A stretch of DNA of 8,323 nt from Polaromonas sp. (GTDB lineage: Bacteria > Pseudomonadota > Gammaproteobacteria > Burkholderiales > Burkholderiaceae_C), in assembly GCA_023259235.1 (NCBI GenBank), contig JAHFQQ010000151.1:1-8323 (forward strand), read 5' to 3'. The notes beneath the pieces were generated by a model. The model saw only the letters and a program-made list of their open reading frames with translations. It was not told where the DNA came from and made no database searches. Made by a program: the position numbers and the translations under genes. Shown one piece after another: positions 1 through 5,513 of this stretch; the first letter of the stretch is position 1, and each line of letters starts with the position of its first letter.

Positions 1-285
1 CGCCAGGGCGTGCGCCGCAACGCACCACCGCTGCAGGTCTTGCGGACCGGCACCGACAACGTGCCTTTCAATGCACCTACCCTCAACGCGGTGGCTGGCA
101 CGTCAGGCGCGCTGCACGGCGCCACGGGGGCCATGGCGTCCGCGCAGCCCGACTATGGCAACATGACCGTGCCCAGCGTGTGGCGCACCAACCGCACCCA
201 GGCCGCGGCTAAGGTGGATGCCCTGGCGTCGGGGGGCATGGATGATTTTGAGATCCCGGCTTTCCTGCGCAAGCAGGCCGACTGA
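1..285 (+). CDS. ftsZ: FtsZ, C-terminal part (5' end outside window)
   Basis: Tubulin-like GTPase that forms the cytoplasmic Z ring at mid-cell and recruits the division machinery. Only the last 94 residues are present; the GTP-binding and T7-loop parts lie upstream of base 1, and the frame is open through the left edge. What is visible is the variable, Gly/Ala-rich linker after the globular core (GTDNVPFNAPTLNAV, then an ASAQPDYGNMTVPSVWRT stretch) and the conserved C-terminal peptide DDFEIPAFLRKQAD, which in this family is the docking site for FtsA and ZipA-type anchors and for MinC. This tail is diagnostic for betaproteobacterial FtsZ, so identification is firm despite truncation. The gene ends at TGA 283-285. 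The next gene is convergent, so ftsZ is last in its transcription unit here; the lpxC gene that I recall following ftsZ in many relatives is not seen. Confidence 0.95.
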   Translation, partial: RQGVRRNAPPLQVLRTGTDNVPFNAPTLNAVAGTSGALHGATGAMASAQPDYGNMTVPSVWRTNRTQAAAKVDALASGGMDDFEIPAFLRKQAD

Positions 286-298
286 CCTGATCCTTGCC

Positions 299-337
299 AA
301 TCTGCTCCCTCTCCATCCATGCGGGGGAGAGCAGATT
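299..337. terminator. imperfect hairpin between convergent ftsZ and CWC gene
   Basis: AATCTGCTC (299-307) is exactly complementary to GAGCAGATT (329-337). The inner part can extend with a mismatch and G-T pairs between the CTCTCC and GGGGGA stretches. There is no T-tract on either strand, so it is not a canonical intrinsic terminator. Its position in the gap between two converging genes suggests a bidirectional 3'-end structure, which is inference. Nothing else is apparent between 286 and 375. Confidence 0.4.
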
Positions 338-375
338 CCGCTATCAGCCGCAGTAGCCGGGCGCTGGTGACAGGG

Positions 376-609
376 TCATTCGCCGGCGGGGAAACGGATT
401 GGCTGTCGGTCAACGGTCATCAGTTTGAGGCAAGCGGGACAAAAACATGAGGCCCCTGCGGGTAAGGGCATCGTGGAAGGAACCGGCATGACATGAGGCA
501 ACCGGCTGCACCAGCATGCCGCAACCCCCGCCACGTTGCCGCAACGAAAGCCGGCGCCACAGCGCGGGCATACCGACGATTTGGGCAATTCAGCCGTAGT
601 CAAATTCAT
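376..609 (-). CDS. small Cys-rich CWC-type putative zinc-binding protein
   Basis: A 77-residue cytoplasmic protein with eight cysteines: CPRC at 14-17, C23, the signature C-W-C at 32-34, and CFCPAC at 55-60. The spacing matches the cysteine-rich CWC family, small proteins of unknown function presumed to hold a metal, probably zinc; metal binding is inferred from the paired CxxC motifs. No signal peptide or membrane segment is visible. The start at 609 lies 12 bp after the ilvA stop codon on the same strand, so co-transcription and perhaps translational coupling are likely; no strong Shine-Dalgarno precedes it (upstream bases AAAGCTGAGCC overlap the ilvA stop). It converges on ftsZ. The family assignment is fairly sure; nothing in the sequence connects it mechanistically to isoleucine synthesis. 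Confidence 0.8.
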   Translation of the reverse strand: MNLTTAELPKSSVCPRCGAGFRCGNVAGVAACWCSRLPHVMPVPSTMPLPAGASCFCPACLKLMTVDRQPIRFPAGE

Positions 610-621
610 GGTGACGTTGGC

Positions 622-2244
622 TCAGCTTTGCAAAAACAGCCGGTAGACCGGATTGTCGGTCTCTTCCACGTGGGGGTAGCCGAGCGTGTCCAGAAACTCC
701 TTGAAGGCCTTGTTGTCGGCCTTGGGCACCTGCAGGCCGACCAGAATGCGACCATAGTCGGCGCCCTGGTTGCGGTAGTGAAACAAGGAGATGTTCCAGC
801 CCGGGCGCATACTGGACAAAAATTTCAGCAGCGCGCCCGGCCGCTCGGGAAATACAAAGCGCAACAGACGCTCTTGTCTTGATAGCGAACTGTGACCGCC
901 CACCATATGGCGGATGTGTTCCTTGGCAAGCTCGTCATGGGTCAGGTCAAGCGCCCTGAAGCCGTGGCGATTGAAGTGGGCGGCAATCTTGCTGCTCTCG
1001 CCTCTGGTCGAGGTGGTCAGGCCGACAAACACGTGGGCCATCGCCTGATCACTGATGCGGTAGTTGAATTCGGTCACGTTGCGCGGCCCGCCCGGCAATT
1101 TGTCAAGCAGTTCGCACAAATGCCGGAAGCTGCCGCGCGCTTCGGGAATCGTGACGGCAAACAGTGCCTCGCGTTCCTCGCCCACTTCGGCACGCTCGGC
1201 GACAAAGCGCAGGCGATCGAAGTTCATATTGGCGCCGCACAGGATCGCGGCGTAGGTTTCGCCCCGGGTCTTGTTCGTGGCGACGTACTGCTTGATGGCG
1301 GCCACCGCCATCGCACCGGCGGGTTCGACAATGCTCCGGGTATCGACAAACACATCCTTGATGGCGGCGCAGACCGCGTCAGTATCAACGGTGATGAAGC
1401 TGTCCACCAGTTCCCGGCTGATGCGGAAGGTTTCCTCGCCTACCAGCTTGACCGCCGTGCCGTCTGAAAACAGGCCCACATCGGAGAGGGTGACACGTTT
1501 CCTCGCGTTGACCGACTGGATCATGGCGTCGGAATCATTCATCTGCACGCCGATGACCTTGATCTCTGGCCGTACCGCCTTGATGTAGTTGGCCACGCCG
1601 GAAATCAGCCCGCCGCCGCCGATGGCAACAAACACGGCATCGAGCCGGTTGGATCCGAGGCTTTGCAACTGCATGAGGATTTCCATCGCAATCGTGCCCT
1701 GGCCGGCAATCACGTCCGGGTCGTCGAACGGATGTACAAAAGTAAGGCCCTGCTTTTTTTCCAGCATCACCGAGTAGGCATAGGCGTCGGAGTAGCTTTC
1801 ACCGTGCAGCACCACTTCGGCGCCCCAGGCTTTCACTGCGTCAATCTTGAGCTGCGGCGTCGTTGTCGGCATGACCACCACGGCACGGATGCCGAACTTT
1901 TGCGCGCTCAGCGCCACGCCCTGTGCGTGGTTGCCGGCGGACGCGCAGATCACGCCTTTCTTGAGGCGGGCCGGCGTCAGCTGCGCCATCTTGTTGTAGG
2001 CACCGCGCAGCTTGAAGCTGAATACCGGCTGCTGGTCTTCGCGCTTGAGCAGCACCGTGTTGTTCAGGCGCTGGCTCAGGATTTTGGCGGGCTCCAGCGC
2101 TGATTCCACCGCCACGTCATAGACTTGCGCAGTAAGGATTTTTTTCAGGTAGTCGGCGGGCTGAAGTCCCTTTTTGGAGGGTTTTCCCGAAGCTCTGGTG
2201 CCTCTCGGCGCAGGAAAGTTGGCAGGTTTGGTGTTGGATGGCAT
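622..2244 (-). CDS. ilvA: threonine ammonia-lyase, biosynthetic (long form)
   Basis: Converts L-threonine to 2-oxobutanoate and ammonia, the committed step of isoleucine synthesis, with pyridoxal phosphate in the cytoplasm. From the chosen start the protein has 540 residues (E. coli IlvA 514). The catalytic fold covers about 30-350: SFKLRGAY with the PLP Schiff-base Lys78, SAGNHAQG near 102, the phosphate-binding GGGGLISG near 209, and CGANMNFDRLRF near 336. Two ACT-like domains follow (starting at EALFAVTIPE and ERLLRFVFPERPGA), the hallmark of the isoleucine-inhibited, valine-activated biosynthetic form rather than the short catabolic TdcB. The first 25 residues are a Lys/Pro-rich extension. 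I prefer ATG 2244 (GAG about 8 nt upstream); an in-frame ATGATG at 2268 would add 8 residues but overlaps a possible -10 (TATGAT). It is followed at 12 bp by the CWC gene and preceded by a terminator-ended leader or sRNA. Confidence 0.95.
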   Translation of the reverse strand: MPSNTKPANFPAPRGTRASGKPSKKGLQPADYLKKILTAQVYDVAVESALEPAKILSQRLNNTVLLKREDQQPVFSFKLRGAYNKMAQLTPARLKKGVICASAGNHAQGVALSAQKFGIRAVVVMPTTTPQLKIDAVKAWGAEVVLHGESYSDAYAYSVMLEKKQGLTFVHPFDDPDVIAGQGTIAMEILMQLQSLGSNRLDAVFVAIGGGGLISGVANYIKAVRPEIKVIGVQMNDSDAMIQSVNARKRVTLSDVGLFSDGTAVKLVGEETFRISRELVDSFITVDTDAVCAAIKDVFVDTRSIVEPAGAMAVAAIKQYVATNKTRGETYAAILCGANMNFDRLRFVAERAEVGEEREALFAVTIPEARGSFRHLCELLDKLPGGPRNVTEFNYRISDQAMAHVFVGLTTSTRGESSKIAAHFNRHGFRALDLTHDELAKEHIRHMVGGHSSLSRQERLLRFVFPERPGALLKFLSSMRPGWNISLFHYRNQGADYGRILVGLQVPKADNKAFKEFLDTLGYPHVEETDNPVYRLFLQS

Positions 2245-2263
2245 GGTTTTCTCGCAGCCTGAC

Positions 2264-2269
2264 ATCATA
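2264..2269 (-). promoter_or_regulatory. possible ilvA-proximal -10 (TATGAT) downstream of the terminator
   Basis: On the minus strand TATGAT matches the sigma-70 -10 consensus at five of six bases. It would start transcription near 2257, about 13 nt before ATG 2244. The -35 position is only T-rich (the terminator U-tract region) and is weak. If real, ilvA would be transcribed independently of the upstream terminated RNA. This is a low-confidence motif call. Confidence 0.25.
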
Positions 2270-2290
2270 GTGGGCCAGGCAGGCGCACAA

Positions 2291-2322
2291 GAAAAAAGGC
2301 CCAGACCGAAAGGTCTGGGCCT
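2291..2322 (-). terminator. perfect intrinsic terminator upstream of ilvA
   Basis: On the minus strand AGGCCCAGACC (2322-2312) and GGTCTGGGCCT (2307-2297) form an 11-bp perfect stem with a TTTC loop, followed directly by a run of six T (2297-2292). It lies between a good -10 element and the ilvA start, so it ends a short RNA or acts conditionally on ilvA transcription. Read on the plus strand the loop is a GNRA-type GAAA but there is no T-run, so it should terminate only minus-strand transcription. Confidence 0.85.
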
Positions 2323-2404
2323 GTAAATCCACCCTTTTGGGAGGTGGAGGAGACAAGCGGTGCAACAATACGCTGAAATAGCCGAGAAGCGGAAATGATG
2401 CGAT
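2291..2404 (-). ncRNA. candidate anti-Shine-Dalgarno sRNA, or terminated leader of ilvA
   Basis: A roughly 110-nt RNA is predicted from a sigma-70-like promoter (2411-2440) to a strong intrinsic terminator (2291-2322), both on the minus strand. Read 5' to 3' it carries UGUCUCCUCC (2355-2346), then a hairpin in which CCACC pairs with GGUGG around CCCAAAAGG (2347-2329), then the terminator stem. UGUCUCCUCC is a perfect complement of GGAGGAGACA, a strong ribosome-binding sequence. No frame of the RNA contains an ATG, which argues against a classical ilv leader peptide. The arrangement of a CU-rich seed, a small hairpin and a terminator hairpin resembles anti-Shine-Dalgarno sRNAs that I recall from Burkholderia (for example NcS27); that likeness is from memory. 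The alternative is a premature-termination leader controlling ilvA, whose start codon lies 47 nt downstream. Seen: the motifs. Inferred: the transcript and its role. Confidence 0.5.
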
Positions 2405-2410
2405 GGTTTC

Positions 2411-2440
2411 AGTATAACGATCTACTGTTGCATTGCACAA
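2411..2440 (-). promoter_or_regulatory. sigma-70-like promoter for the terminated RNA / ilvA
   Basis: On the minus strand TATACT (2416-2411, five of six to consensus) lies 18 bp after TTGTGC (2440-2435, only TTG conserved). The predicted start is near 2404. The surrounding DNA is clearly more AT-rich than the flanking genes. The -10 is good and the -35 weak. Confidence 0.4.
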
Positions 2441-2508
2441 TAGCCCGTGAGAAAAAACTCGCATTTCATTGGTTTAATTATAAGTGTTTGGTAAAAGGAT
2501 TGCTGTTT

Positions 2509-2967
2509 ATGGAATGCATCGTCAGTTGGGCCGGCAGCAGTGCAACCGACGGGTCGCGCTCGGGGATGAAATTCATCGCCGAAACCGGCAGTGGCCACAC
2601 CCTGGTGATGGACGGTGCGGTCGATGCTGACAAGCCGGAAAATGGTGGTGCCAACCTGGCGCCGCGCCCGCTGGAAACTGTGTTGGCGGGCACCGGCGGT
2701 TGCACGGCTTACGACGTAGTGCTGATTCTCAGGCGTGGCCGTCATGACGTGCGGGGCTGTTCGGTCAAGCTCAGTGCGCAAAGGGCCCCGACGGATCCGA
2801 AGGTATTTACCGCCATCCACATGCATTTTGTGGTGACGGGGAGCGGTCTGACAGCCAGTGCCGTGGAGCGCGCCATTGCCTTGAGCCACGACAAATACTG
2901 CTCGGCCACCTTCATGCTCGGAAAAACGGCAGCAATAACCACCAGCTTTGAGTTGATCGAGATTTGA
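2509..2967 (+). CDS. OsmC/Ohr superfamily protein, YhfA-like
   Basis: A 152-residue protein of the OsmC/Ohr superfamily, whose better-known members are thiol-dependent peroxidases reducing organic hydroperoxides; the YhfA branch has no assigned substrate that I know of. Visible hallmarks are the central P-x-E-x-V-L-A-G-T-G-G-C motif with Cys65 and the second conserved cysteine, Cys131, in DKYCSATFML, the expected peroxidatic/resolving pair. The ILRRGRHDVRGC stretch after the first cysteine matches the YhfA branch rather than OsmC or Ohr themselves. ATG 2509 is chosen because AAAGGA sits 9 nt upstream and MECIVSWAG aligns with the usual N-terminus; the frame stays open back to 2395, but that extension looks non-coding (AT-rich, basic/aromatic residues). 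A possible -10, TATAAG, lies at 2479-2484 without a convincing -35. The gene is divergent from ilvA and convergent with coq7. Confidence 0.88.
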   Translation: MECIVSWAGSSATDGSRSGMKFIAETGSGHTLVMDGAVDADKPENGGANLAPRPLETVLAGTGGCTAYDVVLILRRGRHDVRGCSVKLSAQRAPTDPKVFTAIHMHFVVTGSGLTASAVERAIALSHDKYCSATFMLGKTAAITTSFELIEI

Positions 2968-3007
2968 CGCTGTTTTGGCTTCAGCCCCCGATCAACAGGA
3001 GTTGTTT

Positions 3008-3024
3008 GCTACTAAATTAGTAGC
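3008..3024. repeat. short palindrome GCTACTA-AAT-TAGTAGC between convergent genes
   Basis: A perfect 7-bp inverted repeat with a 3-nt loop in the 83-bp gap between the osmC-like gene and coq7, flanked by AT-rich sequence. There is no T-tract on either strand, so it is not a canonical terminator, though its convergent position suits an mRNA 3'-end role. It resembles intergenic GCTAT/ATAGC palindromes that I recall as abundant in Comamonadaceae; a related one lies at 7191-7207. Confidence 0.5.
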
Positions 3025-3050
3025 ATAAAGGTGCGCTGCCATTCGCGGCT

Positions 3051-3677
3051 TCAAAGATAGTGCGCTGTCGTCGTCATAACCCTGGCCGCGGAACGCATCA
3101 GCGCCTTCACGGGTGCCGGCAATTGCCGCGCGCCCGCATCCTCCGCCGTTTGTGCATGCTGCGATTCGTCGTCTTTCATTTGTGCCACGATGGCACGCGA
3201 CTCATGATCACCTTTCGGCAGGCGCTCCAGGTGACTCTGCAGGTGCGCTTCCACCTGGCGTTCAGTTTCCACCACCAAGCCCAGGCTGACGCGGTCGCCC
3301 AGTCGGCTGGCAACCAGGCCAAGCCCGAATGCGCCTGCATACCAGAGCGGGTTGAGTAGGGAAGGCCGTGCGCCCAAATCGTCCAGTCGGTTCCGGGTCC
3401 AGGCCAGGTGATCGCTTTCCTCCTTACTGACGCCGAGAAATTTTTCGCGCAGAATCGGGTCACGAGTTCCCAGTGCTTGCGCGGCATACAGAGCCTGCGC
3501 GCAGACTTCGCCCACGTGGTTTACCCGCATCAGCGCGCCCGACAAAGCCTTGTCCGCGGCGTTCAGGTCAGTCGTTTGGGCCGCCACGGTGGGGCAGGCC
3601 CTGGAAGCGCGCGGCTTGGCAAACAGCGTCCGCAAGGCATTGTCAGTCGCATTCAGGGCGGTATTCAACAAAGTCAT
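3051..3677 (-). CDS. coq7: Coq7-type demethoxyubiquinone hydroxylase
   Basis: Membrane-associated di-iron monooxygenase that hydroxylates 2-polyprenyl-3-methyl-6-methoxy-1,4-benzoquinone, the last ring hydroxylation in ubiquinone synthesis. At 208 residues it has the usual bacterial Coq7 length. The ferritin-like ligand set is visible: Glu57 in RVNHVGE, Glu87 and His90 in EESDHL, a glutamate in VVETERQVEAHL (137 or 139), and Glu171 and His174 in DDESQH. A hydrophobic stretch at about 109-124 (NPLWYAGAFGLGLVAS) is the likely membrane-contact helix. The first 45 residues are a variable linker. No clear Shine-Dalgarno precedes ATG 3677. A possible -10, TAAAAT (minus strand, 3730-3725), lies in the 153-bp gap shared with divergent tldD. 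It is a single-gene unit. Confidence 0.95.
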   Translation of the reverse strand: MTLLNTALNATDNALRTLFAKPRASRACPTVAAQTTDLNAADKALSGALMRVNHVGEVCAQALYAAQALGTRDPILREKFLGVSKEESDHLAWTRNRLDDLGARPSLLNPLWYAGAFGLGLVASRLGDRVSLGLVVETERQVEAHLQSHLERLPKGDHESRAIVAQMKDDESQHAQTAEDAGARQLPAPVKALMRSAARVMTTTAHYL

Positions 3678-3818
3678 GGTGCAGTCATTTCAGGAGGGTT
3701 CGGCTGTGGGTTGGCGCAGCCCGTATTTTATCGGGTTGTACTTGTCGAAGTCGTGCGCTTGTCAGGGATGGTGGGCCAGGGCTGCAAATACGTCAGCAGG
3801 CATTTTGGCCAGACTGCC

Positions 3819-3824
3819 TACAAT
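3819..3824 (+). promoter_or_regulatory. possible -10 (TACAAT) giving a leaderless tldD mRNA
   Basis: TACAAT matches the sigma-70 -10 at five of six bases and ends 6 nt before ATG 3831, so the expected start point would fall on the start codon itself. No Shine-Dalgarno is present before this ATG, consistent with leaderless translation. The corresponding -35 region (about 3796-3801) has no good match. Confidence 0.35.
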
Positions 3825-3830
3825 GAATGC

Positions 3831-5354
3831 ATGATCTCCCTCAAATCCACCTCCGCCAGCGTCTCCGGGGCAGCCCCCGCTGGCCCCGCGGTCCGCCCGA
3901 GTGTCGAATCGACTACGCAACGGCTGGCCACCGCCCGCAAGTTGTTGCTTACGCCTTTTGGACTGACCGAGGGGCACCTGAGCCGGGCACTGGCCGAAAT
4001 CGCCTTGCGTGGAGCGGATGACGCTGACCTGTATTTCCAGTACACCCGCAGCGAAAGCTGGAGCCTGGAAGAGGGTATCGTCAAGTCCGGCTCATTCAGT
4101 ATTGACCAGGGCGTTGGCGTGCGCGCCGTCAGCGGCGAAAAAACCGCGTTTGCCTATTCCGATGACATTTCCGAAGCGTCGCTGCTCGACGCGGCGCGCA
4201 CCGTGCGCAGTATTTCGGTCGCCGGCAAAGCGGCCCGCGTCAAAACGCCGGCCCGAAAAATTGCCAGCAGCCGGTCGCTTTACAACGACCTGGACCCGAT
4301 TGCCACGCTGGGCAGCGGCGCCAAGGTCAAGCTGCTTGAAAAAGTCGAAAAGCTCGCCAAGGGCAAAGACCCGCGCATCGTGCAGGTGATGGCCGGCCTG
4401 GCCAGCGAATACGACGTGGTCATGGTGGCGCGCGCCGACGGCACGCTGGCCGCCGATGTGCGCCCGCTGGTGCGTTTGAGCGTGACGGTGATTGCCGAAC
4501 ACAAGGGGCGACGCGAAGTGGGCTCCGGCGGCGGCGGCGGCCGCTTTGGCCTGGCCTATTTCGACGATGCGCAGATTGCCCGGTATGTGGACGACGCGGT
4601 CAAGGCGGCGCTGACCAACCTGGACGCCCGAGCCGCGCCAGCCGGTCAAATGACGGTGGTGCTTGGCCCCGGCTGGCCCGGCATTTTGTTGCACGAGGCG
4701 ATTGGCCACGGGCTGGAGGGCGACTTCAACCGCAAGGGCTCCAGCGCGTTTTCAGGCCGCATCGGCCAGCGCGTGGCGGCCAAAGGCGTGACGGTGCTCG
4801 ATGACGGCACGCTGGCCGACCGCCGCGGCTCGCTCAATGTCGATGACGAAGGCCATGCCAGCCAGCGCAACGTGCTGATCGAAGACGGCATCCTGAAGGG
4901 CTACATCCAGGACTCGCTCAATGCGCGCCTCATGAAAGTCAAGCCCACGGGCAATGGCCGCCGCGAAAGCTACGCCCACGTGCCCATGCCGCGCATGACC
5001 AACACCTACATGCTGGGTGGCAACAAGGCCCCCGGGGAAATTGTGGCGAGCATGAAAAAAGGCCTGTACGCCACCAACTTTGCCGGTGGCCAGGTTGACA
5101 TCACCTCGGGAAAGTTCGTGTTTTCTGCGAGTGAAGCGTTCTGGGTTGAAAACGGCAAGATTCTTTATCCCGTGAAGGGCGCAACGCTCGTGGGCAATGG
5201 CCCGGATGTGTTGACCCGCATCAGCATGATAGGCAACGACATGCAGCTTGACAGCGGCGTGGGCACTTGCGGCAAGGAAGGTCAGAGCGTGCCGGTGGGC
5301 GTCGGCCAGCCCACCTTGCGCATTGATGGACTGACGGTGGGTGGAACTGCCTGA
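3831..5354 (+). CDS. tldD: TldD metalloprotease subunit
   Basis: TldD is the zinc-protease half of the TldD/TldE (PmbA) heterodimer, a cytoplasmic enzyme that degrades unfolded peptides through a narrow channel and in E. coli takes part in CcdA antitoxin turnover and microcin B17 maturation. The protein has 507 residues (E. coli 481). The metal motif HEAIGH gives His288, Glu289 and His293, and the third ligand is Cys480 in GVGTCGKEGQ. The poly-Gly stretch at 232-237 and the MPRMTNTYM segment are typical of the family. The first 25 residues (SASVSGAAPAGPA) are a low-complexity extension. ATG 3831 is the likely start: the frame is open back to 3408, but that part overlaps antisense coq7 and is not TldD-like. 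No Shine-Dalgarno is seen. The TldE partner is not in this window. The gene is divergent from coq7; the aromatic leader starts 47 bp after its stop, so any read-through would meet the same attenuator. Confidence 0.95.
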   Translation: MISLKSTSASVSGAAPAGPAVRPSVESTTQRLATARKLLLTPFGLTEGHLSRALAEIALRGADDADLYFQYTRSESWSLEEGIVKSGSFSIDQGVGVRAVSGEKTAFAYSDDISEASLLDAARTVRSISVAGKAARVKTPARKIASSRSLYNDLDPIATLGSGAKVKLLEKVEKLAKGKDPRIVQVMAGLASEYDVVMVARADGTLAADVRPLVRLSVTVIAEHKGRREVGSGGGGGRFGLAYFDDAQIARYVDDAVKAALTNLDARAAPAGQMTVVLGPGWPGILLHEAIGHGLEGDFNRKGSSAFSGRIGQRVAAKGVTVLDDGTLADRRGSLNVDDEGHASQRNVLIEDGILKGYIQDSLNARLMKVKPTGNGRRESYAHVPMPRMTNTYMLGGNKAPGEIVASMKKGLYATNFAGGQVDITSGKFVFSASEAFWVENGKILYPVKGATLVGNGPDVLTRISMIGNDMQLDSGVGTCGKEGQSVPVGVGQPTLRIDGLTVGGTA

Positions 5355-5388
5355 ACCGTTGTGATTCAGTTGTTTCCATGTCTTGTGC

Positions 5389-5394
5389 TACATT
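5389..5394 (+). promoter_or_regulatory. possible -10 (TACATT) for the aromatic leader transcript
   Basis: TACATT matches four of six bases of the -10 consensus and ends 7 nt before ATG 5402, in a short AT-rich patch after tldD. This would start transcription at or next to the leader ATG. The -35 region is poor (TTCAGT at 5365-5370, 18-bp spacer, three of six). A nearby TATATC (5395-5400) is an alternative but would start inside the leader frame. Confidence 0.35.
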
Positions 5395-5401
5395 TATATC
5401 C

Positions 5402-5476
5402 ATGACTTTCGCGAAATTTTATTTCGGTTACTTTTGGTTCTCAAGCGCCTCCGGCGGTAGAGAGATCTACGCGTAA
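5402..5476 (+). CDS. aromatic leader peptide (Phe/Tyr/Trp attenuator), 24 aa
   Basis: A 24-codon frame, ATG 5402 to TAA 5474-5476, beginning MTFAKFYFGYFWFSSASG. Codons 6-13 read F-Y-F-G-Y-F-W-F: seven aromatic residues in eight, covering all three aromatic amino acids, with further Phe at codon 3 and Tyr at 23. Such a density is not expected by chance and is the signature of a regulatory leader peptide whose translation senses charged tRNA-Phe, tRNA-Tyr and tRNA-Trp. It lies 108 bp before the DAHP synthase gene, with a terminator/antiterminator pair between them. The aromatic block ends 7 nt before the first antiterminator copy, so a ribosome stalled inside the block would leave most of that copy free. 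There is no Shine-Dalgarno; a -10-like hexamer 7 nt upstream suggests a leaderless start. The peptide itself presumably has no function after synthesis. Confidence 0.85.
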   Translation: MTFAKFYFGYFWFSSASGGREIYA

Positions 5477-5513
5477 CCAAATAAAACGCACCGAATCTCC
5501 AAGAACCGCCGGA
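5448..5513 (+). promoter_or_regulatory. antiterminator pairing of the aroG attenuator
   Basis: CCTCCGGCGGT occurs at 5448-5458 and again, identically, at 5514-5524, where it is the 3' arm of the terminator. The terminator 5' arm ACCGCCGGA (5505-5513) can therefore pair over nine bases with either copy, making antiterminator and terminator mutually exclusive. The upstream copy lies in codons 16-19 of the leader peptide. Two local structures could hold it back: CGCC-TCC-GGCG (5446-5456), and GTAGA-GAGA-TCTAC (5457-5470). GGTTAC (5426-5431, inside the aromatic codons) also complements GTAACC (5473-5478, over the stop codon), giving a larger stem that a moving or stalled ribosome would open. Confidence 0.8.

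Noticed and set aside
892..2103. Plus-strand frames of 191 and 146 codons opposite ilvA.
   Set aside because: They are antisense to conserved IlvA domains, have His/Gly/Ala-rich composition typical of GC-rich shadow frames, and have no Shine-Dalgarno.
2117..2464. A 115-codon minus-strand frame across the ilvA leader (Leu/Phe-containing stretch LLGYFSVLLHRL) as a possible leader peptide or gene.
   Set aside because: Its ATG lies upstream of the predicted transcript start, it runs through the terminator into the ilvA 5' coding region in another frame, and it has no dense Ile/Val/Leu/Thr codon block and no stop near the terminator.
2395..2508. N-terminal extension of the osmC-like protein from ATG 2395.
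   Set aside because: The extension lies in AT-rich promoter-like DNA, lacks family similarity, and ATG 2509 has a well-placed AAAGGA.
3408..3830. The 5' extension of the tldD reading frame (141 extra codons) and the matching plus-strand frames over coq7.
   Set aside because: It overlaps antisense coq7, whose product is clearly recognisable, and the extra residues have no TldD similarity; TldD sequence begins shortly after ATG 3831.
4092..4709. A 205-codon minus-strand frame opposite tldD.
   Set aside because: It lies wholly within the TldD coding region, is rich in His, Arg and Gly, and shows no domain or ribosome-binding site.
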